Below, in pieces: positions 34,869 through 42,757 of a DNA stretch of 42,928 nt. Location of the stretch: contig QHZK01000009.1 in the NCBI GenBank assembly GCA_003224635.1, positions 1 to 42,928 of the forward strand. The letters are read 5' to 3'. The DNA is from Acidobacteriota bacterium (lineage in GTDB: Bacteria > Acidobacteriota > Terriglobia > UBA7540). The notes under the pieces are model-generated. The model was given only the letters and a program-made list of their open reading frames with translations, did no database searches and was not told the DNA's origin. Within the stretch, counting starts at the first letter, position 1. Each line of letters starts with the position of its first letter. A program made the position numbers and the translations under genes.

Positions 34869-36350
34869 TCAGATTCCGTGCGTGGCGAAGATAAAGGTGT
34901 GGAGCAAAATCGCCAAATCCATGAAGAGTTTGCGGTTACGGATGTAGTAGAGATCATATTCGATGTTCTCGTGAATAGGAAACTTCCGATCCGCGCTCAA
35001 TTGCCAAAGACCGGTAATACCCGGCTTGACAATCAGGCGTTGTCGCTGCAACCAAGTGTATTGTTCGACGATAAAGGGCATCTCCGGCCGCGGTCCGACC
35101 AAGGACATTTCGCCTTTAATCACGTTCAGAAGTTGGGGGATCTCATCCAAGCTTGTTCTTCGCAAGAATCGACCCATGGGGCTGATCCTTGCGTCGGTCG
35201 GTTTCTCGGGGGAGGGTGCGTAAGGCTGCGCATCCGCATGCATGGTCCTGAATTTGTAGATCTTGAACCGCTTTCCATTCTGCCCCACCCGCTCGTGCAC
35301 AAAAAGCACCGGTCCGCCAGAGGTCACTCGGATGAGGAGGGCCAAGACTAGCCACAGAGGAGATGCCAGCACGAGCAGGGTTATTCCGAGGACCAAGTCT
35401 ACGCTCCGCTTCAAAGAGTCGTAGCTACTGTGACTCAACGGTCCCTCGAAGGAAGCGAGTAGCATTCCGTCTAGATTTACATAATCGACCCAGTGATCTG
35501 AGGGAGCGAAGTGATGAGGAACAAAGGAAATTGCCGCCCCAGCCGAAGCAGCGCAGGTCGCGATGGCGGAGAATTTTTCGCGGGAGATTGACGGGACAGC
35601 GATTACGATCATGTCGACATGGTGCTCTCGCAGGAACGCGTCCGAGGGGAGTCCTTCGAAGACCACGGCAGAGCAGCGGCGCCGGCTGTACGACGCCTCG
35701 AAAATCGTTGTACCGGCGAGGGAGGGGTCGTCATCTGCGAACGCCATCGGGTCGAGGCCCAGCCTCGGTGAGCGTGCCAAGGCGGAGAAAATTCGGCGAC
35801 CCGTGAGGCCCGCTCCATAAATGACCACGCGCCGGAGGCCATAACCCCGCGCGTGCAGGGCGCGAACGATACCAGCAAGAAGTTGCTTTTCCACAATTAG
35901 AAACAACGGGACCATCAGGAAAGCGATCGTGATCATCCAACGGGAGACCAGATAGCTCGACAGTAGTGAAATGCAAAATGTAACCAGGAAGGCCTGAGAA
36001 GACACTCGAAGGATTCGTTCGGTTTCCTTGACAAGCAACAGACTGCTGTCACCCCGGTAAGCGCCGTTCCGGTCCAACATCGATACGCACAGGAGTGCGA
36101 AGACGCCGGCCATTTCCAATACCGTGAAACGCGAGTAGTAAACCTGCTTGCCGAGGTGAAAGAAATGATAGAGAGCGTAAGAGGACGTCACGGCCCCAAC
36201 GATCGCGCCAAAGTCAGCGAGTATTTCCCCCTTCGTCAGCAGGCGCCCGAACCACGCGCGGTCCTGGGAAGTCGCTCCGAGGACCGACACCGGAAGCGGC
36301 TCCGCGGCAGGAGCCAGCAGACGTCCTCTTATCTGAGGGGTCGTGTGCAT
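34869..36350 (-). CDS. Undecaprenyl-phosphate sugar phosphotransferase (WbaP/PHPT family), initiating enzyme
   Basis: 493 aa from ATG 36350, chosen over ATG 36362 because GAGG is well spaced before it. Four N-terminal membrane helices precede a Rossmann-like domain (VVIYGAGLTGRRIFSAL). The catalytic bacterial sugar-transferase domain follows: KRSVDLVLGITLLVLASPLW, GGPVLFVHERVGQNGK, FKIYKFRTMHADA, RRTSLDEIPQLLNVI, MSLVGPRPEMP and KPGITGLWQLS. This architecture transfers a hexose- or HexNAc-1-phosphate to undecaprenyl phosphate and starts repeat-unit synthesis. The gene has a possible hairpin upstream (36407-36425) separating it from the ligase-like gene, so it may have its own promoter. Confidence 0.93.
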   Translation of the reverse strand: MHTTPQIRGRLLAPAAEPLPVSVLGATSQDRAWFGRLLTKGEILADFGAIVGAVTSSYALYHFFHLGKQVYYSRFTVLEMAGVFALLCVSMLDRNGAYRGDSSLLLVKETERILRVSSQAFLVTFCISLLSSYLVSRWMITIAFLMVPLFLIVEKQLLAGIVRALHARGYGLRRVVIYGAGLTGRRIFSALARSPRLGLDPMAFADDDPSLAGTTIFEASYSRRRCSAVVFEGLPSDAFLREHHVDMIVIAVPSISREKFSAIATCAASAGAAISFVPHHFAPSDHWVDYVNLDGMLLASFEGPLSHSSYDSLKRSVDLVLGITLLVLASPLWLVLALLIRVTSGGPVLFVHERVGQNGKRFKIYKFRTMHADAQPYAPSPEKPTDARISPMGRFLRRTSLDEIPQLLNVIKGEMSLVGPRPEMPFIVEQYTWLQRQRLIVKPGITGLWQLSADRKFPIHENIEYDLYYIRNRKLFMDLAILLHTFIFATHGI

Positions 36351-36406
36351 GGTTGACCTCATTTAAGAGATGTTTGAGCTTCCACAGAGAGAGATTCAAA
36401 CGAGTC

Positions 36407-36425
36407 GCCTGCCAATGACGCAGGC
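36407..36425 (-). terminator. Possible terminator hairpin after the ligase-like gene
   Basis: GCCTGC-7 nt-GCAGGC downstream of the O-antigen ligase-like gene, followed on the minus strand by only three Ts (GACTCGTTT). A smaller TAAAG/CTTTA dyad lies just before it. Weak, and possibly regulatory instead. Confidence 0.3.
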
Positions 36426-36462
36426 CCCGTAAAGGCGTCTTTAGGATAGTGCCCGTGTTTCA

Positions 36463-37782
36463 CTACCTACGACTTTGCGCCAGGGCGGCGCAGGCGGCGA
36501 ACCACATGGCGTTTGCCGGAATATGGAAATTGAAGTCCATGAAGCTGTGAAAGAGCAGGCCACAGCACCCGATCGCCGCACCGACTTGAATCCATTCGGC
36601 CGCACTCTCACTCCGACGAGCATTGCGGAACGCGCCCGCCAGGAATAGAGCCGCTGCTGCCACGATCAGGATACCTCCGATCAGCCCCGTTTCAGCAAGG
36701 GCCTCGGCGTAGTCATCGTGGGCGTGATCCCAGTCAAGGTCACTCGGGAAGCTTTGATAGCGGCTGTAGACGGTCTCAAAGCTACCCAGGCCGGTACCGA
36801 GCCAAACGTGGTCGTGCAGGATTCCTAGGCTATCTAACGACACGGCCAGGCGGGATTTGAAGTCCGCGCCAGTCGACCAATGCGATGGGCGAAAAACCGT
36901 CTCGAGGCGCTTGGACACGGCGCCCGGATCCATCCACAGGAACGCCAACAAAGCCACCACCAAGATTCCCACAACCGCGCTACAACGGTGTCCGGAGCCT
37001 TGGCGCCAAAGCACGATGGCCAGAATGATGGCCTCCACGGTCAGTGAAATCATTCCGCCACGCGAGCCCGACAGAAGAAAGGCGGCGACGGGCACTACCA
37101 CTGCCACTGCCAGGAGCCGCCTGAGACCTGGCGTTTTCCCAAGGGAGAAGACGAAGCCCGCCGAGATCGGAATGAGCATCTCCATAAGACCTGCGTAATG
37201 ATTGTGGCTCACGTAGGGCCCGAACACAACGTTCCCAGGGGGAAGCTTGACTGACCAGTAAACCTCGTCACGGCTCGAAAAGAACTGCAGCACCGCGAAC
37301 AGCGCCATTCCGAGGGCGTAGACGCAGACGCCCAGTCCAAATCCTCTCCATTGCCGGTTGGGAGTGGTCTCCGCCAACTGCAGAACCAGGAAAAAAACCA
37401 GGGCATCTGCCGCCAGCTTCAGCAGGCACTCCCTGGTCTCGCTGGGGGCCAAGGTGCTGTGGCCGAAATACTGGTAGATTGCCAGCAACAGGAACATGCC
37501 CAGGGGCAAGTAGAGCGGGGACCAAACGAGCCTGATCGAGCCCATCCGCACGCAGCCGACGGCCCAAAAGAGCAGCGCCAACAGTGAAGCGAGAATCAGG
37601 CAAGACCATGACCACGCTTCCACGGCGCCGAAAGCCAACGGACCAATGAGGAGGGCAGCCAGCAGAACGGATCGGGCTAAGGAAAAGTTGATCCGTGCGG
37701 CTTCTGTCTCCGTGCGAAGCGGCTGTGGTGTGGCATTCACCACAGGTTCGGTCAATGCGAATTCGAGCGGCTGCGATGTCAT
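36463..37782 (-). CDS. O-antigen ligase/polymerase-like membrane protein, second copy
   Basis: 439 aa from ATG 37782, with GGAG upstream. The ATG overlaps the stop of the TPR gene by 4 nt, which fixes the start. There are about ten hydrophobic helices. The Wzy_C core contains GNVVFGPYVSHNHYAGLMEM, FLLSGSRGGMISL and WLGTGLGSFETVY. HAHDDYAEALAETGLIGG carries the periplasmic His residues typical of WaaL/PglL-type ligases. The C-terminus contains FHSFMDFNFHIPANAMWF, common in ligase-like proteins paired with TPR proteins. The tight coupling to a TPR/carbohydrate-binding-like partner suggests the two act together. Confidence 0.9.
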   Translation of the reverse strand: MTSQPLEFALTEPVVNATPQPLRTETEAARINFSLARSVLLAALLIGPLAFGAVEAWSWSCLILASLLALLFWAVGCVRMGSIRLVWSPLYLPLGMFLLLAIYQYFGHSTLAPSETRECLLKLAADALVFFLVLQLAETTPNRQWRGFGLGVCVYALGMALFAVLQFFSSRDEVYWSVKLPPGNVVFGPYVSHNHYAGLMEMLIPISAGFVFSLGKTPGLRRLLAVAVVVPVAAFLLSGSRGGMISLTVEAIILAIVLWRQGSGHRCSAVVGILVVALLAFLWMDPGAVSKRLETVFRPSHWSTGADFKSRLAVSLDSLGILHDHVWLGTGLGSFETVYSRYQSFPSDLDWDHAHDDYAEALAETGLIGGILIVAAAALFLAGAFRNARRSESAAEWIQVGAAIGCCGLLFHSFMDFNFHIPANAMWFAACAALAQSRR

Positions 37783-39149
37783 TTGTTCTCCGGGGCCGAA
37801 CTCGGCGCCACGACCTGCAGCGACACCGCATCCAGCCAAAAGGTGCCGCTGATTTCAGTTGGGAAACTACGACCGCGTGGCCGCCACAAAACGACTTGAA
37901 CGACCTTCGTCTGGGGGCCCGCAGTGAAGGTGAGGCCCAGAGGATGCCAGGGCGTCGTTCCCACCGTCATCTCGCTCGCGACGTCAAGACATGACCGGCA
38001 CATCGGATCGATTACTCGGAGCCGCGGTCCGCTATCCGACTCGACGTTTTCCGACCGGGCGTAGAACTGGAGACCATAGGACCGCCCCGGCTCGACTGGG
38101 GCAAACGTGTAGACCGGTTGATATTCTTCGTTGCGAGGAACTGTAAAATCGAGGCGCAGACAGCGCCTGCCTTGACAGGCGTGCGAGTCAGCGAAATCGA
38201 CCACCAGGTAAGGAAGGTCCCTGTAGATCCAGTCGAAACCCGCATTAAGCGGCGGCTGCTCGAATCCACCGTTGAAGATCAAGTTTCTCCGGTCTTCATC
38301 CGCCGATCTTCGGACTACTCCCAGTCGTTCCATATCCCGCCACACCTTTTCCGCTGCTTCGTAGTGTTGCAGGTTGAAAAGCCGCACGAGGTAGGGAGCG
38401 GCGAGTGAAAATGCGAAGACAGCCGGCTTGGCTGTGATGTCGCGCCAAATCTGGCCAGCAGAGTCCGCTCTTCCGGTATCACACAGGAACTCGGCGTACA
38501 TTAGTTTAAGATCCGGCGTCGCCTTATCCGTCAGAACTTTTCGGAAGATTTGATCAGGATTATCGAAGGCCTTGAGGCAAACCCTGAAGGTTTTTTGCGC
38601 GTACTCATCGGGGTCGAGCCGTAGCAAAGTCGCAAACTCCTCCGCAGCCTTGTCCGGCTGATCGCTTTGAATGTAATGGTTGGCTAGCAGCCAGTGATAA
38701 CGGGGGGTTGTTGGACCCAGTTGCACGGCCCGCTCGAGGGCCTGGCCGGCACATTCAAGATTCGCGACTGAGTCGCACGATCGCCCGTAATCGGCCCAGT
38801 AAGGCGCCCCGTACTCGCTCAACTCTGCCGCCTGGCGCAGGTAGTCAAGACCTCGGGAGGTGTCGACCGACTCCATAGAGTAGAAATATGCCAAGCCGAG
38901 ACGTCTAGCGATCTTAGGATTCCCGGCATCCAAGGCCAAAGCTCGCTGAAGCCGGCTCACGTCCCACGTGTCCGCGAGATGCGAAACAATCGCTAAGCGT
39001 ACAGTCTCGAACCCCGTGACGCAGACGACCGAAATCACAGCCAGGAGGAAGGCTCCCGAAACCGCCCGAGAGCGAAGCGGAACATCGCCCGCGTGCGGGG
39101 CAAGCCATTGCATCCCGTTCCACCGAAAAGCGCGATCTTCAAATGTCAC
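37779..39149 (-). CDS. TPR-repeat protein with C-terminal carbohydrate-binding-like beta domain
   Basis: 456 aa from GTG 39149. One N-terminal membrane anchor (AVSGAFLLAVISVVCVTGF) is followed by several TPR-like helical pairs (RLQRALALDAGNPKIARRLG, LERAVQLGPTTPRYHWLLA, EEFATLLRLDPDEYAQK) to about residue 270. A C-terminal jelly-roll resembling CBM4/9-type modules begins NLIFNGGFEQPPLNAGFDW and contains GRRCLRLDF, EPGRSYGLQFYARSE and ISGTFWLDAVSL. It probably faces the periplasm. The stop overlaps the ligase-like gene's start. The GTG is the second of two, because the start region is tandemly duplicated; the first opens a frame of only six codons. Confidence 0.85.
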   Translation of the reverse strand: MTFEDRAFRWNGMQWLAPHAGDVPLRSRAVSGAFLLAVISVVCVTGFETVRLAIVSHLADTWDVSRLQRALALDAGNPKIARRLGLAYFYSMESVDTSRGLDYLRQAAELSEYGAPYWADYGRSCDSVANLECAGQALERAVQLGPTTPRYHWLLANHYIQSDQPDKAAEEFATLLRLDPDEYAQKTFRVCLKAFDNPDQIFRKVLTDKATPDLKLMYAEFLCDTGRADSAGQIWRDITAKPAVFAFSLAAPYLVRLFNLQHYEAAEKVWRDMERLGVVRRSADEDRRNLIFNGGFEQPPLNAGFDWIYRDLPYLVVDFADSHACQGRRCLRLDFTVPRNEEYQPVYTFAPVEPGRSYGLQFYARSENVESDSGPRLRVIDPMCRSCLDVASEMTVGTTPWHPLGLTFTAGPQTKVVQVVLWRPRGRSFPTEISGTFWLDAVSLQVVAPSSAPENK

Positions 39150-39160
39150 GAAATGTCACG
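39141..39160. repeat. Perfect 10-bp tandem duplication at the TPR gene start
   Basis: AAATGTCACG x2 on the plus strand. On the minus strand this duplicates the start-codon region, giving two GTG codons; only the downstream one opens the long frame. Confidence 0.9.
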
Positions 39161-39270
39161 CCTGAGCGTTCGGCTCTGTCTGGGACGTAACCCCAACAAA
39201 TCCCAGCAGAAGGGACAGCAACCTGGGGAGGTCACGCCCCCTCTGGCAGGGTCAGCCCACAGCTTCAGGA

Positions 39271-41539
39271 TCACTCTGGAGGCCGGAGAGAGTAAGAGTT
39301 ATAATCCGAATAGTAATATCCGTTATAGTAATTATAACCGTATCCGTAACCGCCTCCTCGGCGGAGGTCCGCCTTGTTAACTAGGACCCCCAATATCCGC
39401 GCCCCGGTACTATGGAGGATTTGCTGGGCACGAATCAGTACCGCAGGTGGCGTCGACCCGCTCGACACGACCAACATTACCCCGTCGACCACAGGCGACA
39501 AAACAGCCGCGTCGGTCACCAGGAGCAGAGGCGGAGAATCGATGACGAGATGATCGAATCGTTGCCTCAGATTTTGCATCACCGACTGCATTTCCGGCGA
39601 GGACAAAAGCTCGGCAGGGTTGGGAGGGGGTGGTCCGGAGGGCAGCGCCCACAGACCCGGCTGCCCTTTGACCTCTTGCAACGCTTCATCGACACTATAG
39701 GCGCCCGTCAGGATTCCGCTAAGACCCTTGCTGTTGCTGATGCCCATCAGCTTCGAGGCCCCAGGGATTCGCAAGTCGCAGTCCACGAGCAACACCCGTG
39801 ATCCCGTTTGGGCCATCAACGAGGCAAGGTTGACCGCGGTGGCCGTCTTGCCCTCCTTGGGGTGGCCGCTCGTTACCAGGACGACCTGCGGAGGTTTCGG
39901 AGAGGTCGAGAACATGATCGAGGTTCGGAGCGCGCGATACGATTCGGCAACGGATGAGGCCGGGTGCTCCAGAGCCGCTAACCCAGTCTGACCGTTCGAA
40001 GCTGGTAACTCCGAGTTCTTCTTCCGCCGCAAGCCGTACTGACGACCATTGTGGTTGGGCGCCCAGAGCGGAATAAGACCTAGGGAGGGAAGACCCACCA
40101 GTCTCTGCACATCCTCCATTGTCTTCACCGTCTTCTGCTCGAGCTGCTCTTCCAGGAAAGCGAACGCAGTCCCGAGAATTATGCCTGCCAGCAAACCTAA
40201 GGCCACGTTGAGGGCCTTCTTAGGACGAACCGGAGTGGCCGGAGGAACGGCCTTGTCCACCACATGGATGTTCGTCGCGCGGAGACCCGCGGTCACGGTG
40301 GCATCTTTGAGGCGCTGCAGCAAGTTGTCGTAAAGCTGTTGGTTGGTGTCAGAATCCCTCTTGAGGATGTTGTGTTGAATCAAGAGTTGGTTGAGTTTGC
40401 CGACTTCAAACTTCTGCTGCGCAACGGTTGCCTCGAGGAGCTTCTCGCGCTCAACCGCGGCCTCATAGTCTCTTTGGATGCGTTCGACCACCCGATGTCG
40501 TTCTTGCTGGATCAACAACTGAACCTCGTCAATTTGCTGCTGTAATCGCACAACCTTAGGAAAATTGGGGCCGTACGTGGTTCGTGCATCGATGTATTCG
40601 GTCTTCACGTCGGCCACTTTCTGCTCCAAAGTCTCCAAGAGGTGGTCCTGCGCCAGCAATGCGATCTGCGCCTCATTGCTCTTCACGAGTTGATGGAGAG
40701 ACTCCTTCTCGGCCCGATCGCTCTGAGCCCTCGTCAAGTCCGACGACAGCTCCGAGAGCCGCTGCTCGGCCACACTCTGCTTATCATTGACATTCACGAT
40801 GGAGTTTGCCCGCTCATAGTTCACCAGCGCCTCTTGTGATTTTTCAACTTTGGCTTTGAGCTCATCGAGTTGCTGCTCCATCCAGCCACTGGCTTGGCGC
40901 GTGGCGTCGTACTTCGTATGGAAGTTGTATTCAATGTAGTTGTTAATCAGAGCGTTTACTACGCGCGCGGCCAAGTCCCGATCGGTACTCTCGAAGCTTA
41001 CTTCGACGATATGTGTGTTGCGGTGTAAATTGACGCCCAGATAGCTATCGAACAGTTTCACCAAACGTCCGCGAACATCGGCAGAGTCTATCGACTCCTT
41101 CCGTTGCTTTTGGGGGCCTTTGGTAAAACTTGGGTCATCCGCAAGTTTCAGTTGCTGAATCGTTTCCCAGGCCAGGTTGTCACTCCGCAACACCTGGGTC
41201 TGCGTCAACAGAAACGTCTCGTCGGCCGGTGTGGATTCGTTGCGGTAGAGACTCTCAGCCGATAGATTCATTGGTGTTTCAGCTTCGATGTCCAGCCGGG
41301 CGGTCGCCTGATAGACTCGCTCCGCTTTGAACGTGTAGATGGTGACGCTGATCCAGGACAACCATCGCCACCGAAAGGACTTCCCACCAGCGCTTGCGCA
41401 GGACGGCAATGGCGCGAAGGACGGAGGGGCGTTCGAACTCCCCGGCCGAAGTGATGCTGATGATGGGGTGAATCGGCTCCGGTGAGTCATTGATCGCTCG
41501 TCCCACCAAGGTGCCTGACTTCCCGAATTCTTCTCTCAC
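39271..41539 (-). CDS. wzc: Wzc-type chain-length co-polymerase/bacterial tyrosine kinase, 1-nt frameshift near the N-terminus
   Basis: The long frame (to 41490) has VSVTIYTFKAERVYQATARL, extended coiled coils (about residues 200-400), the Wzz-like proline segment VPPATPVRPKKALNVA and a second helix. The BY-kinase domain has Walker A SGHPKEGKTATAVN, Walker A' LLVDCDLR and Walker B LVIDSPP, plus a tail with ten tyrosines in about 20 residues. Its N-terminus before WISVTIY is nonsense. The other frame, from GTG 41539 behind AGGAG, gives the missing start HPIISITSAGEFERPSVL then RKRWWEVLSVAMVVL. Deleting one C at 41353-41354 joins them (MVVL-ISVTIY), giving 755 aa. It regulates polymer length and export. 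The break may be real or a sequencing error. Confidence 0.9.
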
Positions 41540-41556
41540 GGCAGCGCTCTCCTGGT

Positions 41557-41568
41557 TTCCAAAGTGCC
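41557..41568 (-). promoter_or_regulatory. Leader motif GGCACTTTGGAA shared with the 1379-aa protein gene
   Basis: Identical 12-mer at nearly the same distance ahead of the Shine-Dalgarno as at 6627-6638. These are the first and last minus-strand genes of the locus. Confidence 0.4.
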
Positions 41569-41581
41569 AACTTCAGGCCCA

Positions 41582-41608
41582 ACGGTTGATACGGTTGATA
41601 CGGTCAAC
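41582..41608. promoter_or_regulatory. Tandem ACGGTTGAT repeat with overlapping inverted repeat
   Basis: ACGGTTGAT occurs twice in tandem and is followed by ACGGTCAAC. The last part contains the dyad GTTGA-TACGG-TCAAC (41594-41608). It lies 40-70 nt ahead of the wzc start, where an operator would be expected. No -10/-35 pair could be assigned. Confidence 0.4.
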
Positions 41609-41879
41609 TGTTGCCCCTGGGGATTCCTCGTACGGCTTGCGGCCAGCGCATAATGTAGTTCAGCGAGGGATCCGGGCGCCCAAGTGTTGATCCGAGACTC
41701 TTTCCCGCGGCCTAACCCAAGGCGCGTTCAGACCGTTGATTGAGCTCGGCAATCCTTCACGTCGTCGCCCGAATCCATCCAGGGCGAGCATTCGAGGGGC
41801 AATGGAGGCGTCGTGGCTTAGACCGGACGAGACGAACCAGTGGAGCATCTACCAAGAGTCTCACATCGCGGATACTGTG

Positions 41880-41990
41880 TCACCTTAACTCAGCCAGCAC
41901 GCCGCGCTCGAACTCGGCCGGTGGTGGCAAGTAGCCCAGCGCCGAGTGGAGCCGCTTTTCGTTGTAGACCTTCTGGAGGAAGCGCAGCCT
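41880..41990 (-). pseudogene. IS3-family transposase (OrfB) C-terminal remnant
   Basis: The minus strand reads FLQKVYNEKRLHSALGYLPP then PAEFERGVLAELR and TGA. YN-x2-R-x-HSALGY-x-PP-x-EFE is the conserved end of IS3-family integrase-type transposases. Sequence further 5' (above about 41990) does not continue the transposase in any frame, so only about 35 codons survive. It marks past transposition at the upstream edge of the polysaccharide locus. Confidence 0.75.
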
Positions 41991-42320
41991 CCAACAAGCC
42001 CGCGTTCGACGACACCGGGCATAGCTCCGCCCTCTGGCCCACACCTCGCCAGAACCGCTCCCTCCCGTACTGATATCTGCAAGGGTGTCGTGACGTTTTG
42101 GCACCGCAGCGGCGTTCTATCAGCACCGAAAAACGGACGCGACAGAAGAACGGCATCGTTCAAATATCACTGAATTAAGGGCCAAGTCAATAGCTTTTTT
42201 GAAACTTAGCTCCCGGTTTAGAGGTGAATGGCCTCCAGCCACGATTGGGACTGCGGTGCTCACGCTTATTTCTACTATCAGCTCATCGTATTAAATTTAC
42301 TCGCGGGTTTCTGACCGAGT
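41991..42320. other. Intergenic region between IS3 scrap and decayed tRNA
   Basis: About 330 bp with no recognised gene, promoter or repeat. It is somewhat more AT-rich towards 42170-42310. Confidence 0.4.
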
Positions 42321-42393
42321 TTCTGGCGCGCAATAGGGGTAGCTTTGCCTTGGGCGCAAGAGGTTCCCGGTTCGAATCCGGGCGCCCAGACCA
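42321..42393 (+). pseudogene. Decayed tRNA-Pro copy (or attachment-site remnant)
   Basis: 42345-42393 matches the 3' 49 nt of the intact tRNA-Pro (1499-1547) with two mismatches, including anticodon loop CTTGGGC, T arm and CCA. The 5' half is degenerate: GGTAGC is kept but the D stem has lost about 4 nt. The start TTCTGG-CG pairs with the altered 3' strand CGCCCAG except for one missing G. That partial compensatory match favours a decayed second tRNA-Pro gene. A duplicated integration site that copied only the 3' part would also explain the 49-nt match. Confidence 0.75.
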
Positions 42394-42486
42394 CAAATGC
42401 CTAACTTCAAGGCATTAGGGTCAAGTCAACTTTGCGGTTCCCACCGTCTGGCCGCTATCGGCGCCACCTTTACAGCCGAGCGTTTG

Positions 42487-42521
42487 ATACTTCATACTTG
42501 ATACTTCATACTTCATACTCC
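42487..42521. repeat. Heptanucleotide tandem repeat (ATACTTC-type, 5 units)
   Basis: Five consecutive 7-mers: ATACTTC, ATACTTG, ATACTTC, ATACTTC, ATACTCC. They lie 27 nt ahead of the 54-aa gene. Confidence 0.85.
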
Positions 42522-42547
42522 AATTCTTACACGACGGAGGGGGCGCT

Positions 42548-42712
42548 ATGAAATTTGAAGAAGCCGGAAAGGCGGTTGATCGCGAAGTGAAAAAGCTTGT
42601 GGACTTCGTGGAAAACAAGGTGAGGCCCGCCACTCGCCAGGAGATGGCCGAGCTGCTGCGTAAGGCTTCGAAGAATCTCGCCAAGATGGCAGAGAACCTG
42701 GAGAAGCAGTAG
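42548..42712 (+). CDS. Small helical protein (54 aa)
   Basis: ATG 42548 follows a strong ribosome-binding site (CGGAGGGGG, 4-10 nt upstream). The product is almost wholly charged helix with heptad-like spacing (FEEAGKAVDREVKKLVDFVE, RPATRQEMAELLRKASKNLA, ending KMAENLEKQ). It has no membrane segment. It could be a coiled-coil or nucleoid-associated-type small protein; no family was recognised. It is on the opposite strand to the polysaccharide genes and outside the decayed tRNA boundary, so it probably belongs to the chromosome backbone. Confidence 0.75.
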   Translation: MKFEEAGKAVDREVKKLVDFVENKVRPATRQEMAELLRKASKNLAKMAENLEKQ

Positions 42713-42728
42713 GCAGTAGGCAGTCGGC
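42708..42728. repeat. Heptanucleotide tandem repeat (AGTAGGC-type, 3 units)
   Basis: AGTAGGC, AGTAGGC, AGTCGGC. The first unit overlaps the stop codon of the 54-aa gene. Confidence 0.8.
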
Positions 42729-42757
42729 ACTACGCGACAGGCAGGGCCGAGAGCGGA

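Larger units (their letters stand above)
41540..41879. other. Upstream region of the wzc operon
   Basis: About 340 bp with no recognised gene. It holds the leader motif at 41557-41568 and the operator-like repeat at 41582-41608. The rest shows nothing I can identify. Confidence 0.4.

Noticed and set aside
36463..37782. Exosortase (XrtA-type) candidate
   Set aside because: It has O-antigen ligase motifs, not the Cys/Arg/His exosortase signature; no PEP-CTERM protein was seen.
42487..42521. CRISPR-like array
   Set aside because: Units are 7 nt with no spacers; simple tandem repeat. No CRISPR array or cas gene was seen anywhere.
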